Positions 31,434 through 41,068 of a stretch of DNA of 64,000 nucleotides are shown here, piece by piece (positions within the stretch are counted from its first letter, which is position 1; each line of letters opens with the position of its first letter). The notes under the pieces were generated by a model, which did not search any database, was not told the origin of the DNA, and worked only from the letters and a program-made list of their open reading frames with translations. Both the position numbers and the translations under genes were made by a program. The stretch spans positions 2,542,001 to 2,606,000 of the forward strand of contig NZ_CP047318.1 in NCBI RefSeq assembly GCF_009857135.1, in the 5' to 3' direction. This DNA is from Streptomyces sp. HM190 (GTDB lineage Bacteria > Actinomycetota > Actinomycetes > Streptomycetales > Streptomycetaceae).

Positions 31434-31834
31434 GGGTTGCCTCCTGATCATGTTTCGGGTGGGGTCGCCCCCGGGGAATCAGCCACGCGCGTACGCGAAG
31501 CGTTGGCCGTAGTCCACACGGGCGGGACGGATCGCGCAAGTACCCAGCCTGCGAGACCGCCGAAACGGTGACGATCCGGGCCGTGTCCACGCAACTCCAG
31601 GCATCGAATCCGCGCGCCGCGTGACGCACACCACACCATTCTGTCCGGTTTGCGCATTCGGCAACCGCTCGGGGGTACGGGAGCCGCATGTCCTTCCTAC
31701 TGTGACAGAGCGGGGGACCTGATGGGTTACCTCACGGTAGAGATGACGTTTGCGCCCCCGAGGTACACGATGGGGGCGGTGCAGGCACCCACAAGAACCC
31801 ATGAAGAGTGGCCCTCTGACAGCTAAGGAACAGC
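31434..31834. promoter_or_regulatory. 401-bp divergent region, DUF3052 gene / aceE
   Basis: No gene or RNA is recognised. It must contain both promoters and the controls of pyruvate dehydrogenase. GAGGTACACGAT at about 31760 and a small dyad TACC-TCAC-GGTA near 31725 are the only marks I can see, and neither is a confident promoter or operator. The length is generous for Streptomyces and suggests a long aceE leader or several sites. Confidence 0.35.
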
Positions 31835-34582
31835 GTGGCTTCCGGATCCGATCGCAATCCGATCATCATTGGCGGCCTTCCGAGTCAGGTCCCTGACTTC
31901 GATCCCGAGGAGACCCAGGAGTGGCTCGACTCGCTCGACGCCGCCGTGGACCAGCGCGGGCGTGAGCGCGCGCGCTACCTGATGCTCCGGCTCATCGAGC
32001 GGGCCCGCGAGAAGCGCGTGGCCGTGCCCGAGATGCGCAGCACGGACTACGTCAACACCATCGCCACCAAGGACGAGCCGTTCTTCCCGGGCAACGAGGA
32101 GATCGAGCGGAAGATCCTCAACGCCACGCGGTGGAACGCCGCCGTGATGGTGTCCAGGGCCCAGCGCCCGGGCATCGGCGTGGGTGGCCACATCGCGACC
32201 TTCGCGTCGTCCGCCTCCCTCTACGACGTGGGCTTCAACCACTTCTTCCGGGGCAAGGACGAGGGCGACGGCGGCGACCAGATCTTCTTCCAGGGGCACG
32301 CCTCCCCCGGCATCTACGCCCGCGCGTTCCTGCTGGACCGGCTCGGCGAGCAGCAGCTCGACGCGTTCCGCCAGGAGAAGTCGAAGGCTCCCCACGGCCT
32401 GTCCAGCTATCCGCACCCGCGGCTGATGCCTGACTTCTGGGAGTTCCCGACCGTCTCCATGGGCCTCGGTCCGCTGGGCGCGATCTTCCAGGCGCGGATG
32501 AACCGCTACATGGAGGCGCGCGGGATCGCCGACACCTCCAAGTCCCATGTGTGGGCGTTCCTCGGCGACGGCGAGATGGACGAGCCGGAGTCGCTGGGCC
32601 AGCTCACGCTCGCCGCCCGTGAGGGCCTCGACAACCTGACCTTCGTCGTCAACTGCAACCTCCAGCGCCTCGACGGCCCGGTGCGCGGCAACGGCAAGGT
32701 CATCCAGGAGCTGGAGTCGGTCTTCCGGGGCGCCGGCTGGAACGTGATCAAGCTGGTGTGGGACCGCACCTGGGACCCGCTGCTCGCCCAGGACCGCGAC
32801 GGTGTGCTCGTCAACAAGATGAACACCACGCCGGACGGCCAGTTCCAGACGTACGCGACCGAGACCGGCGCGTACATCCGTGACCACTTCTTCGGCGGCG
32901 ACCACCGGCTGCGCGCCATGGTCGAGAACATGACCGACGACCAGATCCTGCACCTGGGCCGCGGCGGTCACGACCACCGCAAGATCTACGCGGCCTACAA
33001 GGCGGCCCACGAGCACAAGGGCCAGCCGACGGTCATCCTCGCCAAGACCATCAAGGGCTGGACACTGGGGCCGAACTTCGAGGGCCGCAACGCCACGCAC
33101 CAGATGAAGAAGCTGACCGTCGCCGACCTCAAGGGCTTCCGCGACCGTCTGCACCTGCCGATCTCCGACAAGGAGCTGGAGAGCGGGCTTCCGCCGTACT
33201 ACCACCCCGGGCGGAACTCCGAGGAGATCCAGTACATGCACGACCGCCGCAAGGGGCTCGGCGGGTATGTGCCGACCCGGGTCGTGCGGGCGAAGCCGCT
33301 GCCGCTGCCCGAGGACAAGACGTACGCGAGTGTGAAGAAGGGCTCCGGTCAGCAGTCGATCGCCACCACCATGGCGTTCGTACGACTGCTGAAGGACCTC
33401 ATGCGGGACAAGGAGATCGGCAAGCGGTTCGTGCTGATCGCGCCCGACGAGTACCGCACCTTCGGCATGGACTCGTTCTTCCCGAGCGCGAAGATCTACA
33501 ACCCGCTCGGGCAGCAGTACGAGGCGGTGGACCGTGACCTGCTGCTCGCGTACAAGGAGTCGCCGACGGGGCAGATGCTGCACGACGGCATCTCCGAGGC
33601 GGGCTGCACGGCGTCGCTGATCGCGGCCGGTTCGGCGTACGCGACGCACGGCGAGCCGCTGATCCCGGTCTACGTCTTCTACTCGATGTTCGGTTTCCAA
33701 CGCACCGGCGACCAGTTCTGGCAGATGGCCGACCAGCTCGCGCGCGGCTTCGTCCTCGGTGCGACCGCGGGGCGTACGACGCTGACCGGTGAGGGCCTGC
33801 AGCACGCGGACGGGCACTCGCAGCTGCTGGCCTCCACCAACCCGGGCTGCGTCGCCTACGACCCGGCGTTCGGCTTCGAGATCGCGCACATCGTGAAGGA
33901 CGGTCTGCGCCGGATGTACGGCGAGACAGCCGACGGACGGCCCGGCGAGGACGTCTTCTACTACCTCACGGTCTACAACGAGCCGATCCAGCACCCGGCC
34001 GAGCCCGCCGACGTGGACGTCGAGGGCATCCTCAAGGGCATCCACCGCTTCAAGGCCGGCGAGGCGGGCTCGATCCCCGCGCAGATCATCGCCTCCGGTG
34101 TCGCGGTGCCGTGGGCGGTCGAGGCGCAGCGGATCCTCGCCTCCGAGTGGGACGTGAGGGCGGACGTCTGGTCGGCGACCTCCTGGAACGAGCTGCGCCG
34201 CGAGGCGGTCGAGGTCGAGCGGCACAACCTCCTCCACCCGGAGGAGGAGCAGCAGGTCCCGTACGTGACGCGGAAGCTGAGCGGGGCCGAGGGGCCGTTC
34301 GTGGCCGTCTCCGACTGGATGCGGTCGGTGCCGGACCAGATCGCGCGGTGGGTGCCGGGCACCTACCAGTCGCTCGGCGCGGACGGCTTCGGCTTCGCGG
34401 ACACGCGGGGCGCGGCGCGGCGGTACTTCCACATCGACGCCCAGTCGATCGTGGTCGCGGTGCTGACCGAGCTGGCGCGTGAGGGCAAGGTCGACCGCTC
34501 GGTCCTCAAGCAGGCCATCGACCGCTACCAGCTGCTGGACGTCTCCGCGGCCGACCCCGGGGCGGCGGGCGGCGACGCGTAG
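31835..34582 (+). CDS. aceE: Pyruvate dehydrogenase E1 component, homodimeric type
   Basis: The protein has 915 residues, close to E. coli AceE. The thiamine-diphosphate fold is clear: [27 protein letters not shown] then [11 protein letters not shown], the GDG...N motif near residues 245-280. [21 protein letters not shown] and the C-terminal transketolase-like domain are conserved. It decarboxylates pyruvate and passes acetyl to the E2 lipoyl domain, feeding acetyl-CoA to the TCA cycle and fatty-acid synthesis. The start is GTG 31835, with AAGGAA 4 bases upstream. No E2/E3 gene is adjacent. Confidence 0.97.
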   Translation: MASGSDRNPIIIGGLPSQVPDFDPEETQEWLDSLDAAVDQRGRERARYLMLRLIERAREKRVAVPEMRSTDYVNTIATKDEPFFPGNEEIERKILNATRWNAAVMVSRAQRPGIGVGGHIATFASSASLYDVGFNHFFRGKDEGDGGDQIFFQGHASPGIYARAFLLDRLGEQQLDAFRQEKSKAPHGLSSYPHPRLMPDFWEFPTVSMGLGPLGAIFQARMNRYMEARGIADTSKSHVWAFLGDGEMDEPESLGQLTLAAREGLDNLTFVVNCNLQRLDGPVRGNGKVIQELESVFRGAGWNVIKLVWDRTWDPLLAQDRDGVLVNKMNTTPDGQFQTYATETGAYIRDHFFGGDHRLRAMVENMTDDQILHLGRGGHDHRKIYAAYKAAHEHKGQPTVILAKTIKGWTLGPNFEGRNATHQMKKLTVADLKGFRDRLHLPISDKELESGLPPYYHPGRNSEEIQYMHDRRKGLGGYVPTRVVRAKPLPLPEDKTYASVKKGSGQQSIATTMAFVRLLKDLMRDKEIGKRFVLIAPDEYRTFGMDSFFPSAKIYNPLGQQYEAVDRDLLLAYKESPTGQMLHDGISEAGCTASLIAAGSAYATHGEPLIPVYVFYSMFGFQRTGDQFWQMADQLARGFVLGATAGRTTLTGEGLQHADGHSQLLASTNPGCVAYDPAFGFEIAHIVKDGLRRMYGETADGRPGEDVFYYLTVYNEPIQHPAEPADVDVEGILKGIHRFKAGEAGSIPAQIIASGVAVPWAVEAQRILASEWDVRADVWSATSWNELRREAVEVERHNLLHPEEEQQVPYVTRKLSGAEGPFVAVSDWMRSVPDQIARWVPGTYQSLGADGFGFADTRGAARRYFHIDAQSIVVAVLTELAREGKVDRSVLKQAIDRYQLLDVSAADPGAAGGDA

Positions 34583-34714
34583 GCGCCACCCCTGAGAGAG
34601 CCGGTGCGTCCGCGCGCCGGCAGGGCCTGCCGCGCTGTTCCCCGCGCCCCTTCCGGCGGCTCCGCCGCGGGGACGAGGCGCCGGCCTCGGGCGGCGAGCG
34701 CGGACCACCGTGTC

Positions 34715-34748
34715 AAGGGGTGGTGAACCCACGGGTTCACCACCCCTT
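34715..34748. repeat. 16-bp perfect inverted repeat before the ion channel gene
   Basis: AAGGGGTGGTGAACCC and its exact complement are separated by two bases (AC). The right arm ends 9 bp before the channel gene's -10 box, so the element covers the -35 zone. It could be the aceE terminator, 132 bases past that stop, or an operator. Confidence 0.7.
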
Positions 34749-34769
34749 CACGTTTCCTACGATGCGCCC

Positions 34770-35537
34770 ATGAAAGCGCCCATGAAGGAGCGAGCCGCCT
34801 CGGCGCAGATCCGGTGGGAACAGAGAACGCAGCGACCGCTGTTCGCTCTGGCCGCGGTGTTCGCCGTCGCGTACGCCGTGCCGATCGTCCGGCCGGACGT
34901 GAGCACGGACGTGAAGTGGTGGTGCGACGCCGCCGAGTGGACGGTGTGGGCGGCCTTCGCGCTCGACTACGTGGTACGGCTCGGCCTCGCCGAGCAGCGG
35001 TGGGAGTTCGTGCGGTCGCGCTGGATCGACCTGTGCGCGGTACTGCTGCCGATGGTCCAGCCGCTGCGGCTGCTGCGGGTGGTGGCGACGCTGCTGCTGG
35101 TCGGCCAGCGGGCGCGGATGGCCTCGCAGATACGGCTCACGACCTATGTCGGCGGGTCGGTGATCGGGCTGCTGATGTTCGGGTCGCTGGCCGTGCTCTC
35201 CGTGGAGCGGGACTCGCCGAACGGGAACATCCACACGCTGGGCGACGCCGTGTGGTGGTCGTTCACGACGATGACGACCGTGGGGTACGGGGACCACGCG
35301 CCGACGACCGGGCTGGGCCGGGTGCTGGCCGTCGGGCTGATGCTGTCGGGGATCGCGCTGCTGGGTGTGGTGACCGCGAACATCGCCGCGTGGTTCATCG
35401 CGCGGTTCGAGAAGGACGACGCGGAGGAGCGGCGGCAGACCGCGGCGATAGCGGAGCTGACCGAGGAGGTACGGCTGCTGCGGGCCGAGGTGATGGCGCT
35501 GCGGGCGGGGAGGGGGGTGCCGGAGCAGCGGCGCTGA
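34770..35537 (+). CDS. Voltage-gated-like potassium channel subunit
   Basis: The protein has 255 residues. It has six membrane segments, including an S4-like helix with spaced Arg (PLRLLRVVATLLLVGQRAR), then the pore loop WWSFTTMTTVGYGD with the K+ selectivity filter TVGYGD, and S6. The C-terminal ~45 residues are a charged coiled coil (EERRQTAAIAELTEEVRLL) likely to hold the tetramer. TACGAT ends six bases before ATG 34770, with no ribosome site, so the mRNA is leaderless. The next in-frame ATG (34782) is a weaker alternative. Confidence 0.92.
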   Translation: MKAPMKERAASAQIRWEQRTQRPLFALAAVFAVAYAVPIVRPDVSTDVKWWCDAAEWTVWAAFALDYVVRLGLAEQRWEFVRSRWIDLCAVLLPMVQPLRLLRVVATLLLVGQRARMASQIRLTTYVGGSVIGLLMFGSLAVLSVERDSPNGNIHTLGDAVWWSFTTMTTVGYGDHAPTTGLGRVLAVGLMLSGIALLGVVTANIAAWFIARFEKDDAEERRQTAAIAELTEEVRLLRAEVMALRAGRGVPEQRR

Positions 35538-35625
35538 GCGGTGTCCTGAGACGAGGCTGTACATGGGAGCGCCGAGGGCCGTGGGGGTACGTGGGTGGGG
35601 CGGGTGCGGGTGCGCCGTGGCCGGT

Positions 35626-35725
35626 CGCGGAGTTCCCCGCGCCCCTGAGGGCGGCTGCACTGCCCGGAGTCGGGGCAGGGGGCCCTTCGCCTTCGTCGGC
35701 CCATTGCGCAGTTCCCCGCGCCCCT
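35626..35725. repeat. Two copies of a dispersed GTTCCCCGCGCCCCT element
   Basis: GTTCCCCGCGCCCCT, preceded by GCGGA or GCGCA, occurs at about 35632-35646 and 35710-35724. A third copy lies at 34637-34651, after aceE, and a reverse copy (GGGGGCGCGGGGAAC) at about 30909-30923. All are intergenic, near gene 3' ends. Confidence 0.75.
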
Positions 35726-35754
35726 GGCTCTGCTGTACCCGCGCAACTGGAGAA

Positions 35755-35785
35755 GGGGCCCTCGGCTGTCGTTGCCGAGGGCCCC
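35755..35785. terminator. Intrinsic terminator between channel gene and small membrane gene
   Basis: 12-bp arms (GGGGCCCTCGGC / GCCGAGGGCCCC) with a 7-nt loop are followed on the + strand by TGCCCTTTT. It lies between convergent genes. Confidence 0.85.
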
Positions 35786-35811
35786 TGCCCTTTTCCCCGC
35801 ACTCCTGTGGG

Positions 35812-36117
35812 TCAGAAGAGTCCGGCCCCGGGAGTGGCTGTGCCGGCCAGCCAGAGGACGGCCAGGAGCGTGTCGATGGCGCCCAGGACGACCGCGACCA
35901 GGGCGGGGACGGAGCGGGTGCCGGACCAACTGCGGTTCATCGCCAGCCAGCCGCAGACGATCGCGACGGGACCGAGGATGATCCCGAGGACGAAGAATCC
36001 CGCGACCGCGCAGACGACTCCGATGATGCCGAGGGTCGCGCGATCCGGCCCGGACCGAGACCACGTGCGGCCACGCGAGCGGGGGTGCCTGCGCGCGCTC
36101 TGTCCGAAACCCGCCAT
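35812..36117 (-). CDS. Small membrane protein (DUF4190-like)
   Basis: The protein has 101 residues. A basic N-terminus leads to two hydrophobic helices: LGIIGVVCAVAGFFVLGIILGPVAIVCGWLAM and LVAVVLGAIDTLLAVLWLAG. The pattern and the short Arg/Asn/Ser loop resemble DUF4190 membrane proteins. No function is known. The start is ATG 36117, with GGGAG 9 bases upstream; TTG 36126 is in frame but too close to that site. Confidence 0.65.
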   Translation of the reverse strand: MAGFGQSARRHPRSRGRTWSRSGPDRATLGIIGVVCAVAGFFVLGIILGPVAIVCGWLAMNRSWSGTRSVPALVAVVLGAIDTLLAVLWLAGTATPGAGLF

Positions 36118-36363
36118 CGTCAACAACTCCCTCGACTTCGCCGTCAGTTCGGGTACGCGATGTCGGGTACCCCGCGACGAAGGGCGAAACCGGGGAGTGT
36201 CGACGGACGTGCCCGAGCGCGCTGCCCCCTCCGGCAGCGCGCCCCAGGACCCCCGGACCCTCCGACGTCGAACACCCGTGCCGTGCGGAGGACTTGACCC
36301 ACTGTGACCTGCGGCGCGCGACCGGCGGGAGTGATCTTCGGCCTTGTCACCCTGATGGGGGAA

Positions 36364-36381
36364 CGCGGGCGGAAACCCGCG
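36364..36381 (-). terminator. Hairpin 3' of the MFS gene
   Basis: CGCGGG-N6-CCCGCG lies 20 bases after the MFS stop codon. Confidence 0.5.
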
Positions 36382-36400
36382 CTCGGCGCTCCGCGGAGGG

Positions 36401-38026
36401 TCAGATGTGCGCCGCCCCGGCGCCCGCCTCCGCGTTCTCGCCCCGCTTGGTCAGGAACGCGACCAGCACGGCGACGGCGGCCACCCCGGCGGCGACGAGG
36501 GACGCCAGCGACATGCCCGACATGAACGTGTCGTGCGCGACCGTGGCGATCTTCGCGGCGATCTCCGGCGGGGTGCCCTCGGCGACCGGCGGCACGCCGA
36601 CCTGGACGGCCTCGGACGCCTGGTCGAGCTGGGTGCCGGTGAGCGGCGGGAGACCGGCGTCGGCCCAGTTGCCCGGCAGGTCGCCGTCGACCTTGGAGGC
36701 CATCACGGCGCCCAGGACGGCCGTGCCGAGGCTGCCGCCGATCTGCATGGCGGCCTGCTGGAGACCACCGGCGACACCGGACAGCTCCAGCGGCGCGTTG
36801 CCGACGATGACCTCGGTGGCGCCGACCATCACCGGGGCGAGGCCGAGGCCGAGGAGCGCGAACCAGAGGGACATCACGGCGCTGCCGGTGTCGGTCTCCA
36901 GGGTCGACATGCCGTACATGGCGATCGCGGTGAGGGCCATGCCACCGGCCAGCGGGATGCGCGGCCCGGCCTTGGTGATCAGCGCGCCGGCCAGGGGCGA
37001 GCCGACGATCATCATGCCGGTGAGCGGCAGCAGGTGCAGACCGGCGTCGATGGGGCTCATCCCGTGCACGTTCTGGAGGTAGAACGTCACGAAGAACAGG
37101 CCGCCCATGAAGGCGATGGCCATCAGGACCATCAGGACCACACCCGCGGACAGCGGGACGGAGCGGAAGAGGCCCAGCGGGATCAGGGGCTCCTTCACCC
37201 GCGTCTCCCAGAAGGCGAACAGCGCGAACAGGACGAGGGACGCCGCGACGAACGTCCAGGTCGTGCCGGAGCCCCAGCCCCACTCGGGGGCCTTGATGAG
37301 CGCCCAGACCAGGCAGAACATGGCCCCGGAGAGCAGGGCTATGCCGGGGATGTCGAAGGAGCGCGGGGCGTTCTCGGCACGGTGGTCGAGCAGGATCCCC
37401 ACGCCGAGGGCGACGGCGAGGACGCCGACGGGGACGTTGATCCAGAACACGGACTGCCAGCTGACGTTCTCGACGAGGAAGCCGCCGAGGATCGGGCCGC
37501 CCGCGGTGGAGGCGCCGATGACCATGCCCCAGATGCCGATCGCCATGTTGAGCTTCTCGGCGGGGAAGGTGGCGCGGAGCAGACCGAGCGCGGCCGGCAT
37601 GAGCAGCGCGCCGAACAGGCCCTGGAAGACGCGGAAGGTCACCACGAAGGCGACCGAGTCCGACAGGCCGATGGCTCCGGAGGCGGCGGCGAAGCCGACG
37701 ACACCGATGAGGAAGGTCTGGCGGTGGCCGAAGCGGTCGCCGAGCTTGCCCGCGGTGATGAGGGTGACCGCCAGCGCGAGGAAGTACGCGTTGGTGATCC
37801 ACTGGACCTCGGCGAAGCTCGCCTTGAGGTCGTCCGCGATGGCCGGGTTGGCGATGGCGACGATGGTGCCGTCGAGGGCGACCATCATGACGCCCACGGC
37901 CACGGTGAGGAGGGTGAACCACGGGTGGCCGCGCAGGCCCCGCCCCTGGCCCGGTGTCGGGTCCGACGGGGCTGCTGGCGCCTGGTCCCCCGGTCCCGTC
38001 TTGTCGACAGTGGTCTGACTAGTCAT
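36401..38026 (-). CDS. DHA2 (EmrB/QacA, 14-helix) MFS drug efflux transporter
   Basis: The protein has 541 residues and about 14 membrane helices. Motif A-like GKLGDRFGHRQTFLIGVVGFA lies after helix 2. VALDGTIVAIANPAIADDL in helix 1 is the DHA2 motif D1, and GPILGGFLVENVSWQSVFWINVPVG is motif C plus the family loop. It exports lipophilic compounds using the proton gradient. The start is ATG 38026; TAGCCT ends 7 bases before it and there is no ribosome site, so it is probably leaderless. It is divergent from a TetR gene that very likely represses it. Confidence 0.92.
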   Translation of the reverse strand: MTSQTTVDKTGPGDQAPAAPSDPTPGQGRGLRGHPWFTLLTVAVGVMMVALDGTIVAIANPAIADDLKASFAEVQWITNAYFLALAVTLITAGKLGDRFGHRQTFLIGVVGFAAASGAIGLSDSVAFVVTFRVFQGLFGALLMPAALGLLRATFPAEKLNMAIGIWGMVIGASTAGGPILGGFLVENVSWQSVFWINVPVGVLAVALGVGILLDHRAENAPRSFDIPGIALLSGAMFCLVWALIKAPEWGWGSGTTWTFVAASLVLFALFAFWETRVKEPLIPLGLFRSVPLSAGVVLMVLMAIAFMGGLFFVTFYLQNVHGMSPIDAGLHLLPLTGMMIVGSPLAGALITKAGPRIPLAGGMALTAIAMYGMSTLETDTGSAVMSLWFALLGLGLAPVMVGATEVIVGNAPLELSGVAGGLQQAAMQIGGSLGTAVLGAVMASKVDGDLPGNWADAGLPPLTGTQLDQASEAVQVGVPPVAEGTPPEIAAKIATVAHDTFMSGMSLASLVAAGVAAVAVLVAFLTKRGENAEAGAGAAHI

Positions 38027-38050
38027 GCGTGCGAGGCTAATGACAGCCAC

Positions 38051-38089
38051 TGACAGTTGACAAACGAGTTCACAAGTCGGTAACTGTCA
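38051..38089. promoter_or_regulatory. Candidate TetR operator between MFS and tetR genes
   Basis: An 8-bp inverted repeat, TGACAGTT (38051-38058) and AACTGTCA (38082-38089), lies 23 bp apart, with a further TGACAG direct copy at 38041. It overlaps TTGTCA, the likely -35 of the MFS promoter (18-bp spacer to TAGCCT), and TTGACA on the + strand. Confidence 0.65.
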
Positions 38090-38127
38090 CGTCACTCGGA
38101 GCACGGACCGGGTGGAGAAGAGGGTTC

Positions 38128-38784
38128 ATGGAGACGGCGGAGGCGACGGCGGCGGAGCGGCCGGGGCTGCGGGAACGGAAGAAGCAGCGCACCCACGACG
38201 CCCTGCTGCGGGCCTCCCTGGAGCTGTTCACGACCCAGGGGTACGAGGCGACGACCGTCGACGAGATCGCCGAGGCCGTGGACGTCTCGCAGCGCACCTT
38301 CTTCCGCTACTTCGCCGGCAAGGAGGAGGCCGCCCTCGCGGTCCTCGACCTCGGCCAGGAGCACTTCTTCGCGGCGCTGCGGGCCCGCCCCGCGCACGAG
38401 GCCCCGCTGGAGGCCCTGCGCAACGCCGTCCTGGAGGGCTGGGACGCCATGGGTGAGGCCGTCGCCGAGATCGTCCCCGTCGACCTCTATCTGCGCAGCT
38501 ACGGGATGATCGAGTCGACGCCCGCGCTGCTCGCCGCGCATCTGCGCCGCGCGGACCAGGTGGCCCGCGAGATCGAGGCGATCGTCGCCGAGCGCGAGGG
38601 ACTCGATGTGCGCACCGACCCCCGGCCGCGGGTGGCGGTGGCCGTCTTCGCCGGGGTCATGCGCGTCACCGAGCGCCTGTGGGCCATGGGCGGCGACCTC
38701 AGCATGGAGGCGATGCGCGAACTGACCGCCGCCCACCTGGACGCCGTACGGCCCTCACTCGCCGAGAAGTGGCGGACCGGCTGA
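38128..38784 (+). CDS. TetR family repressor, probable regulator of the MFS pump
   Basis: The protein has 218 residues. The TetR helix-turn-helix occupies residues ~18-65: THDALLRASLELFTTQGYEATTVDEIAEAVDVSQRTFFRYFAGKEE. The C-terminal domain contains WDAMGEAVAEIVPVD and is of the MftR/TetR_C type; its ligand is unknown. GAGGG lies 5 bases before ATG 38128. It is divergent from the DHA2 transporter with a shared operator region, the standard arrangement for local control. Confidence 0.92.
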   Translation: METAEATAAERPGLRERKKQRTHDALLRASLELFTTQGYEATTVDEIAEAVDVSQRTFFRYFAGKEEAALAVLDLGQEHFFAALRARPAHEAPLEALRNAVLEGWDAMGEAVAEIVPVDLYLRSYGMIESTPALLAAHLRRADQVAREIEAIVAEREGLDVRTDPRPRVAVAVFAGVMRVTERLWAMGGDLSMEAMRELTAAHLDAVRPSLAEKWRTG

Positions 38785-38907
38785 GATCCCGCAGCACCTC
38801 ACCGTGAGGGCGTTCTGCACGCACTGTACGGAACGGACGCAGTCGAAACGTGATCCCTCTCACTCGGTTAACGCGAGACCCTTCCGTTCTCCTAGTGTGT
38901 CCTTTCA

Positions 38908-40116
38908 GTGACTTCCTTCGACTCCTCCCCGCAACTGAACGTCTGGCGCGCACTGCTGGCGCTGGCCGTGGTTTTCGTGATGCTGGCGACCACCGGCTGG
39001 ACGGCGATCCGCAACCACCGGGCGCAGTCCCCACTGCAGGCGTCGCTCTCGGCGTGGCGGCACGGACACCTCGACGGGCGTGAACTGCCCGACGCGGACG
39101 CGTCCCCGCAGCGGCTGACCGCGTTCTTCGCCTCGCTCACCGACCGGCAGCAGCGGCGGCTCGCCCACCGCTACCCACTCGCGGTCGGCAACATGAACGG
39201 CGCCCCCGTCGAGCTGCGCTACCGCGCCAACCGCATCGCGCTCCGGCAGCAGAGCAAGCGCGAGCGGGCCCTCACGCACGACGAGCGGCTCTCCGAGACC
39301 GGCCTGTTCCAGGCGACCCGGCGCATGCACCGCTACGCCTCGCTGGCGGACGAGGACCGGCAGATCCTCGCCTTCGACCCCGACGGCACCGGCCGGGTGG
39401 CCGAGGTCTTCGGCGACCTCGACCGGGCGGAGCGCGTCTCGGTCGTCGTCCCCGGCGTCGACACCGACGTCCTCACCTTCCAGCGCACCAACCGCCGTTA
39501 CTCGGCGCCCGTCGGCATGGCCGAGGCGCTGTACCGGGCAGAGCGCACGGCGAGCACCCGGACGCGGACCGCCGTGATCGCCTGGGCCGACTACACCGCG
39601 CCCGACGGCCTCGGCCTCGACTCGGCCACCGCGCTCCGCGCCGAACAGGGCGCGATCCGGCTGAACAAGCTGGTCAGGGCGCTGCCCGGCAGGTCCACGG
39701 TCGCTCTGGTGTGCCACAGCTACGGCTCGGTGGTGTGCGGCGTCGCCGCACGTTCCCTGCCGTCACGGGTGACGGACATCGCGGTCGCCGGCAGCCCCGG
39801 CATGCGGACCGCGAAGGTCTCCGGGCTGCACACGGCCGCCCGGGTGTGGGCCATGCGGGACGCCGACGACTGGGTGCAGGACGTGCCGTACCTGGAGGTA
39901 GGCGGGCTCGGTCACGGCGCCGACCCGATGTCGGCGGAGTTCGGGGCGCGCCTGCTGTCGGCGTCCGACGCGGAGGGGCACAGCGGCTACTTCGAGCCCG
40001 GGACCGTGAGCCTGTACAACTTCGCGGAGATCGGGATCGGCGCCTACCACCTGGTGGAGTGCGCGCGGAAGAACGACGGGTGCCGGGCCGGTCTGCCGGA
40101 CACCGGCGCCGCCTGA
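38908..40116 (+). CDS. Membrane-anchored alpha/beta hydrolase (DUF1023)
   Basis: The protein has 402 residues. One N-terminal helix (ALLALAVVFVMLATTGWTAI, ~15-35) anchors it with the body outside. The C-terminal domain is DUF1023: VSVVVPGVDTDVLTFQ, then VALVCHSYGSVVCG, with nucleophile Ser in CHSYGS (in place of GxSxG). Asp and His follow in RDADDWVQD and EGHSGYF. The substrate is unknown. The start is GTG 38908. TAGTGT lies only 9 bases upstream, so the leader is very short. No ribosome site is evident. Confidence 0.85.
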   Translation: MTSFDSSPQLNVWRALLALAVVFVMLATTGWTAIRNHRAQSPLQASLSAWRHGHLDGRELPDADASPQRLTAFFASLTDRQQRRLAHRYPLAVGNMNGAPVELRYRANRIALRQQSKRERALTHDERLSETGLFQATRRMHRYASLADEDRQILAFDPDGTGRVAEVFGDLDRAERVSVVVPGVDTDVLTFQRTNRRYSAPVGMAEALYRAERTASTRTRTAVIAWADYTAPDGLGLDSATALRAEQGAIRLNKLVRALPGRSTVALVCHSYGSVVCGVAARSLPSRVTDIAVAGSPGMRTAKVSGLHTAARVWAMRDADDWVQDVPYLEVGGLGHGADPMSAEFGARLLSASDAEGHSGYFEPGTVSLYNFAEIGIGAYHLVECARKNDGCRAGLPDTGAA

Positions 40117-40191
40117 CGCGCGTAGAGGCGGCGATGGTGCGGTGCGCCACGGGTCGGGACTTCCCCGCCCCGTCCGCATACGATGAGCCGC

Positions 40192-41046
40192 ATGGGTGAC
40201 GTACTGGCCGGATTTCATGCCGCCTGGGAGTTCGAGTCCGACTCCGTGCTCATCCGCTTCGAACGGGGGATCCGCACACCGAAGCTGTTCCAGGCGCTCG
40301 GTGAGCGACGCGTCCCCCTGGAGGCGATCGCGGGGGTGACGCTGGCACCGGGGAAACGGGGCACCGTCGTGCTGCGGGCCGTGCCGCGGCCGGGCGCCGA
40401 CCCGCTGATGGAGGCGGCGGCCGAGCAGCTCAAGGAGAACGCCGATCCGTACCGGCTGGTGCTGCCGGCCGAGCGGGAGACCCTCGCCGAGTACTACGCG
40501 GACGAACTGCGGGCCCGGCTGACCGGGTCGGGGCCGGCCGAGCGGTTCCTGGTGGCGGCGCCGGAGGTGCCGCGGCAGTTCAAGGCGTACGACGGGAAGG
40601 CGTCGTTCGACGGGCGGTCGGTGTCGTTCCGGTGGTCCTGGACGGGCGCCTCCTCCGCGAAGTGGAAGGCCGGGGACCAGAGTTTCCCGGTGAGCGCGCT
40701 GAGTGGCGTCGAGTGGCGGTCCCCGGAGGGCTTCGAGGGGTACCTGCGGCTGCTTCGGCGGGACACCGCCGGTGAGCGGCCGCCCCAGCCGGACCACGAT
40801 CCGGCCGCCGTGGTGTTCGGGCTGGGGTACGGGCCGGTGCACGAGTCGCTGCCGTTCGCGGCGGCGGTTCTGGCCGCGGCGCGCTCCGCGGGCGCGGGGG
40901 CCCTGGCTCCGGTGGCGGCCGGACCCCGGCGGGACCCGGCCGACATAGCCGACCGGATCCGGCATCTGGGGGAGCTGCACGCGGCGGGGCTGGTCACCGA
41001 CGAGGAGTTCAGCGCGAAGAAGGCGGAACTCCTCGCGGAGCTGTGA
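40192..41046 (+). CDS. DUF4429 protein with C-terminal SHOCT domain
   Basis: The protein has 284 residues. Two PH-like DUF4429 repeats occupy ~1-110 and ~115-210 (FHAAWEFESDSVLIRFERG and FKAYDGKASFDGRSVSFRWSW). The last ~37 residues are a SHOCT domain (ADRIRHLGELHAAGLVTDEEFSAKKAELL), a short oligomerisation module. The role is unknown, and it is predicted cytoplasmic. TACGAT ends 7 bases before ATG 40192, indicating a leaderless mRNA; ATG 40183 is in frame but would overlap the promoter. Confidence 0.85.
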   Translation: MGDVLAGFHAAWEFESDSVLIRFERGIRTPKLFQALGERRVPLEAIAGVTLAPGKRGTVVLRAVPRPGADPLMEAAAEQLKENADPYRLVLPAERETLAEYYADELRARLTGSGPAERFLVAAPEVPRQFKAYDGKASFDGRSVSFRWSWTGASSAKWKAGDQSFPVSALSGVEWRSPEGFEGYLRLLRRDTAGERPPQPDHDPAAVVFGLGYGPVHESLPFAAAVLAAARSAGAGALAPVAAGPRRDPADIADRIRHLGELHAAGLVTDEEFSAKKAELLAEL

Positions 41047-41068
41047 GGCCCGGACTCCTCACCGCCTG

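Noticed and set aside
31823..34732. A 969-codon antisense frame over aceE
   Set aside because: Same cause; aceE is unmistakable on the + strand.
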